Source: Neolecta irregularis DAH-3 (taxonomy: Eukaryota > Ascomycota > Neolectomycetes > Neolectales > Neolectaceae). From it: a stretch of 15,006 bases of DNA. Of the stretch, positions 11,452 through 15,006 are shown one piece after another. The position numbers and the translations under genes are program-made. The stretch is from the NCBI GenBank assembly GCA_001929475.1, contig LXFE01000147.1, positions 1-15,006 on the forward strand. The letters are read 5' to 3'. Below the pieces are notes generated by a model. It saw only the letters and a list, made by a program, of their open reading frames with translations. It was not told where the DNA came from and did not search any database. Position 1 is the stretch's first letter; every line of letters begins with the position of its first letter.

Positions 11452-11471
11452 CACGTGATATCACGTGATAT
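11452..11471. promoter_or_regulatory. Tandem CACGTGATAT x2 at the thioredoxin 5' end
   Basis: Two perfect head-to-tail copies of the 10-mer CACGTGATAT, each with a CACGTG E-box core, lie 110-129 bp upstream of the preferred thioredoxin ATG and just inside the optional upstream ATG (11474). The 10-bp phase puts both cores on the same face of the helix. Fungal bHLH regulators bind CACGTG. If this is a promoter element, transcripts starting downstream would encode only the short form. Confidence 0.45.
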
Positions 11472-11474
11472 CAT

Positions 11475-12201
11475 CGGGATAAATACGGCTTGGAATAGAA
11501 TTTATGGATATGAATAAGCCAGGTGATAAAGAGACATGGTCTGATGTAGGATGGAATCTCTTTTTGCCGAATCTCCCCAATTTCTTCCCCAAGAGAAAAA
11601 CAGGTATTAAATTCAAATTTGACGAATTGAAGAGATTCATGTGGTGCCTGCCCAACGCGGCCTAAGACAATAACTTTTCTATAAGTAGGTAGCTTTGTAT
11701 CACCTATAAATGTTGATTATAGGTGAAGTTGAGCTTGTATTTACATGCTGATCATAGATCGGTTCAGGCTTGCTCTCTTCTTAAGTACCTAGTGTCCTGC
11801 CACATCAACTATCACTTTATAATACATCCTATCTATGTATTGCGCAGCTATAGTTACCTAGCGGGGATATATGGGGGGGTTCAAGAGTATATGAGAAATT
11901 GGCGTACTCTCTAGTTCGACTTGAAGACCCAAATGTGAACCTTGATTGGGTAGGATATCCGTTTTGTGGTTTGTCCGATTCGCGGATTCCGATAGATAAT
12001 ATCTCTCGCGATAAGCATAAGCAAATGACTAGGATTATGCGAACAAGGATCACTGTAGATGACACAAATACGAAGATAACAACTCATCGCGAACAAAAAC
12101 AGACACATAGAAAGAAAAAGTCTTCAAAACCACGTCTGGATCTCGAATAACAAAATATACCAACGATTGAGACTCTACCCGAAACAGAAATCATATTAGA
12201 G
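11475..12201. other. Divergent intergenic region, thioredoxin / helicase
   Basis: About 730 bp upstream of both the thioredoxin (minus) and helicase (plus) genes. It contains a perfect 10-bp hairpin at 11700-11726. Toward the right, a plus-strand frame is open from about 11899 to the TAA at 12148-12150, then continues in the same frame into the helicase ATG. Its translation becomes strongly basic (Lys/Arg/Gln/Thr). It may be an upstream helicase exon, but I could not find a clean intron that removes the TAA in phase. Confidence 0.4.
11700..11726. repeat. Perfect 10-bp inverted repeat, 7-nt loop
   Basis: TCACCTATAA (11700-11709) and TTATAGGTGA (11717-11726) are exact reverse complements separated by ATGTTGA. 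It could be a dimer-binding palindrome in the thioredoxin/helicase promoter region or the remnant end of a small mobile element. Flanking bases do not extend the stem. Confidence 0.6.
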
Positions 12202-14672
12202 ATGTTGCTCCCATTGCCATCGATCCCCGGATTCGAAGTTTACAAGGTTCTTGATGTGCACGAGGTTATGGAATCATCTCTTCATGAAGACGATTTGAAC
12301 TGGATACTACATCGCGATATATCCGCCCAAGCTTTGGTAGGTTTCGCTGCGTCTTATAATAGAGAAGCAGAAATCATAAATTTGACTTTTTCCACAGAGT
12401 CAAGATGCCTCGCCGTAACTCTTGATCAAGACGATTCTGCCAATAGTTTATTAAGCCAAAGACTCCTTAATAATCGACATGTTTTGAAGACTGGTTATGG
12501 AATATGGGAGGACGCTATAGCAATGCTGGAATGCGGATATCATATCATGTCCGCTTTCGAGTTTAGCTGCCATGTTCGAAAGCAGTATAAAGCGAGGGAT
12601 CCAGCATTAGATATATCGTTGAAGCAACTTTTCAAGGTTGCACTGAGTAAAACCGAGAAAGCGATGTTCGCCAAGCATGATTCAATCCCGATCTTGGATG
12701 CATGGCGAACGTTTATCTGTACTACAAAAGTGATTAAAAAAGAATCGATAAAGTGTACGTTCAACATAGATGACGTACCGGAGCAAGACCTGAAGCTTCT
12801 TCGGGATTTTGTGTACATTTTTCGACGTATCAAAGCAACTGGAAAGACTTCTTATGAAGCTGATTTCATATCATCTGGGGTCACTGAAAATGGGCTTCTT
12901 ATCGTGGAAAATGCGCGTTATTCTAGTCGAGCTCGATACGGAGCCATTGTGCGTGTCGAAACGGAAAGCGGAGAATCTGTTATCGGGCAAGTGGTTAATC
13001 AAGAACGAAAGACGAGCTACATTCTTCCTTGCCCAAAAGGTCGACTTCAAGCTGTAAAGGTGTTCTCAGATAATAGCTTAACACCCGATGAGATGTTGAG
13101 GCAAAATTCCCTGAGTGATCTTGAGCTGATTGAATCAGATGCACATTGTTTCGTAATGTCGTGCTGAAGTCAGAAAATCTCTCCGAAAGCTCCTTTATCC
13201 GTCATTTATTTTTTGGCGGAACTGACGGCTCAAGCACCGATTCCTCCTCACTCCCTTCTCTTCGAAATCTTTCATTGAAGGAGCCGCAGTTACCAAAGAG
13301 ACTCGACAGATCTCAAACTAAAGCTACTCGATTGATTGTTGGACCCCCTTCTCTTCGAAATCTTTCTGAGCCGCAGTTACCAAAGAGACTCAATAGATCT
13401 CAAACCGAAGCTGCTCGATTGATTGTTAGAAACGAGCAAGATGTTACATTTGTACACGGTAACACTCATCTTTCTCTTGGCGCTGATTCAAGGACCGCCA
13501 GGGACGGGTAAAACGACTGTAATTGTTGCGGCTGCTACAGCCTGGAGCGCAAAGAATCCAAAAGGGCTCATATATATTGTTGCCCAATCGAATACTGCTG
13601 TCAAAAATATCGCCGAAGCTTTCCTCAAGTATAGCCAGACGGATTTTCGAATCGTTGTTTCGAATGAATTTTATGAGGGCTGGCACGAGGACCTGTTTCT
13701 GAATGTTAAGGATAAGGTCATAACGACAAAGAAACTAAAGCCAGGAAAAAATATTCAAGATTTCAACACTAAGAATGGTCCAAGAATACTTTTATGTACC
13801 ATCTCAATGGCGAGCTCACGAAAACTCGAGAAGGTTTCTTCAATTTTTGCACCCGATCTGATAATCGTGGACGAGGCATCACAAATATATACGGGCCAAT
13901 TCGTTGTGATGCTTTACCAATTCCAAAAGTCTCTCAATCAGATCGTATTTTTTGGCGACCCTATGCAGTTGTCGCCATACGGAAGTGACATCATAGATGG
14001 AATAAAATCAGTTTTCGATATTCCAAAATTTATGGACACAGAGGTATTACTTGATGTTCAATACAGAATGCCTGTTCCTCTAGGGGACTTTATCAGCCAA
14101 TACGTCTATGATTCGAAGTTGATATCGGTTCATCCTCGAAAGAGCATTGAAAGTTGCCTTCGTTTTGTTCATGTTAGTGGATGTGAGGAAAAGCTCGGGA
14201 CAAGCCGAAAGGTATTCCCTTATCATTCAACTGATCTGATATTAAGAACATCGCGGAGGCCATCGTAGTGGCAGATATAGTAGAAAAATACTATAAATCC
14301 AGCAATTTTGCTGTTATCGCCGGTTACGATGCCCAAAGAAGCACGATCGCCCTAGAACTTAAAGCTCGGGGCATTCCTGAGCACTTTGCTTACAATATTG
14401 ACACATATCAAGGCCATGAAAATGACGTCATCATTGTCTCCGTGACTCGAACAATGAGTCCGGGTTTCATGAACCATATCCAGCGTTTAAACGTTATGCT
14501 CACTCGTGCAAAAAAGGTATTAATTGTTGTCGGAAACGAATCTTTTTTGAGCAGTGAAAAGATGCAGGCAACCTTGCTAGGCAAGTACATGAATCATTTT
14601 GATTATGAGGATGGCTTTGTGATAAATGGAGACGAGATTTATGAAGGGTCGGCAAGATTCCCTGTTGCGTAG
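12202..14672 (+). CDS. Upf1-like superfamily 1 RNA/DNA helicase (4 exons)
   Basis: ATP-driven SF1 helicase of the AAA_11/AAA_12 (Upf1-like) type. Proposed exons: 12202-13157, 13190-13458, 13493-14211, 14247-14672, giving about 789 residues. The 34-nt and 35-nt introns are well supported: they restore HGPPGTGKTT and SRKNIAEAIVVAD. The first junction (near 13158-13189, or 13115-13173) is uncertain. Helicase motifs in order: two copies of a Q motif (Gln361, Gln390), Walker A GPPGTGKTT (409-417), motif II DEASQ (535-539), FFGDPMQL, QYRMP (598-602), TYQGHENDVIIVSVTR (from 701) and LTRAKK (733-738). All key residues are present, so it should be active. The N-terminal 320 residues are unassigned; a stretch around GFAASYNREAEIINL faintly resembles RNase D-like exonuclease folds, and ARYGAIVRVETESG looks like the Upf1 1B barrel. 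True substrate is unknown. The start may lie further upstream because the frame stays open back to 12151. Confidence 0.85.
13254..13427 (+). repeat. Tandem in-frame duplication inside the helicase gene
   Basis: A 93-bp-period direct repeat: 13254-13340 encodes PSLRNLSLKEPQLPKRLDRS then QTKATRLIV, and 13347-13427 encodes PSLRNLSEPQLPKRLNRS then QTEAARLIV. The copies differ by a 6-bp indel and about five substitutions, so the duplication is recent. Each copy carries an SF1 Q motif (RLxRSQ). Confidence 0.95.
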
Positions 14673-15006
14673 TAGGCAATGAAAATTTGTCGGTTTTATG
14701 ATTGTAGGCGTTTCGAGTGATCTTCGATAACAATCCGTGTTCTGATACACAGCTAAAATAAAGCCTGGTGCGCCAGTCGCGCTAATAGTCTCAACAACTA
14801 ACTCCCATTCATGCTTTTGTACTAATTTGACATATATTCACCACCTTTCTGAGCTTGTAATAACCTCAGCATTTTAACCTCAGCATTTGAACAAATGCCT
14901 AGTGCACATCCAGTCTCATCTATATTCCCCATATTCTTTAGTTATATATGATGATGTTGTTGAACATGTTGAAATTGATTGAAAAACTCTTGTAGGATCT
15001 CTAGTC
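14673..15006. other. 3' flank of the helicase gene
   Basis: No gene is visible in the last 334 bp. At 14862-14889 the 14-mer AACCTCAGCATTTT is repeated in tandem with one mismatch, and its second copy overlaps a 7-bp inverted repeat GCATTTG-AA-CAAATGC (14883-14898). The rest is AT-rich. Confidence 0.5.
14862..14898. repeat. 14-bp tandem duplication overlapping a short palindrome
   Basis: AACCTCAGCATTTT (14862-14875) is followed directly by AACCTCAGCATTTG (14876-14889). GCATTTG (14883-14889) pairs with CAAATGC (14892-14898). It lies about 190 bp after the helicase stop and may simply be replication slippage. Confidence 0.7.

Noticed and set aside
11700-11726. Rho-independent terminator
   Set aside because: The stem is followed by no T run and the genome is eukaryotic, where such hairpins do not terminate Pol II.
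12540-12833. Minus-strand frame inside helicase exon 1
   Set aside because: Antisense shadow of a conserved-looking coding exon; no independent evidence.
13115-13189. A firm first intron in the helicase gene
   Set aside because: Two alternatives (13158-13189, 32 nt; 13115-13173, 59 nt) both keep frame and neither has clearly better signals, so the junction is left uncertain.

Overview
The window looks like nuclear DNA of a filamentous ascomycete. The evidence is a head-to-tail polyubiquitin gene, a Bud6/Aip3 polarity factor with its N-terminal domain, a stand-alone UDP-galactose 4-epimerase without a mutarotase half, an intron-containing thioredoxin, and GT-AG introns with CTAAY/CTGAY-like branch sites. 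The species cannot be named from the sequence. Almost every intron I could place is very short, about 33-46 nt, and this is the key to reading the region: many apparent in-frame stops and frame changes vanish once these introns are removed.

Layout from left to right: the 5' end of polyubiquitin (minus, cut by the window edge) with a heat-shock element upstream; a 7-exon coiled-coil gene with two SUMO-interaction-like motifs (minus, 759-3297); a 5-exon acidic/coiled-coil gene (minus, 3816-5227); a 6-exon BUD6 gene (minus, 5599-7773); a 1.2-kb divergent intergenic region with a decayed tRNA-Glu-like sequence; a 5-exon UDP-glucose 4-epimerase gene (plus, 8951-10237) with a one-base frameshift in a T run; a convergent spacer with a GC-rich island; a 3-exon thioredoxin gene (minus, 10923-11342) with a WCAPC active site; a divergent spacer with a duplicated CACGTG element and a perfect hairpin; and a 4-exon Upf1-like SF1 helicase gene (plus, about 12202-14672) with a tandemly duplicated Q motif.

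The genes are functionally diverse housekeeping and lineage genes, not a pathway cluster. Ubiquitin, thioredoxin and the helicase could all be stress-linked, but nothing in the sequence ties them into one system. I see no transposon, CRISPR array, virus or secondary-metabolite cluster. The most informative observations are the miniature introns with frequent AAG acceptors, the Q-motif duplication, the epimerase frameshift, and the doubled E-box that overlaps a possible upstream thioredoxin start.
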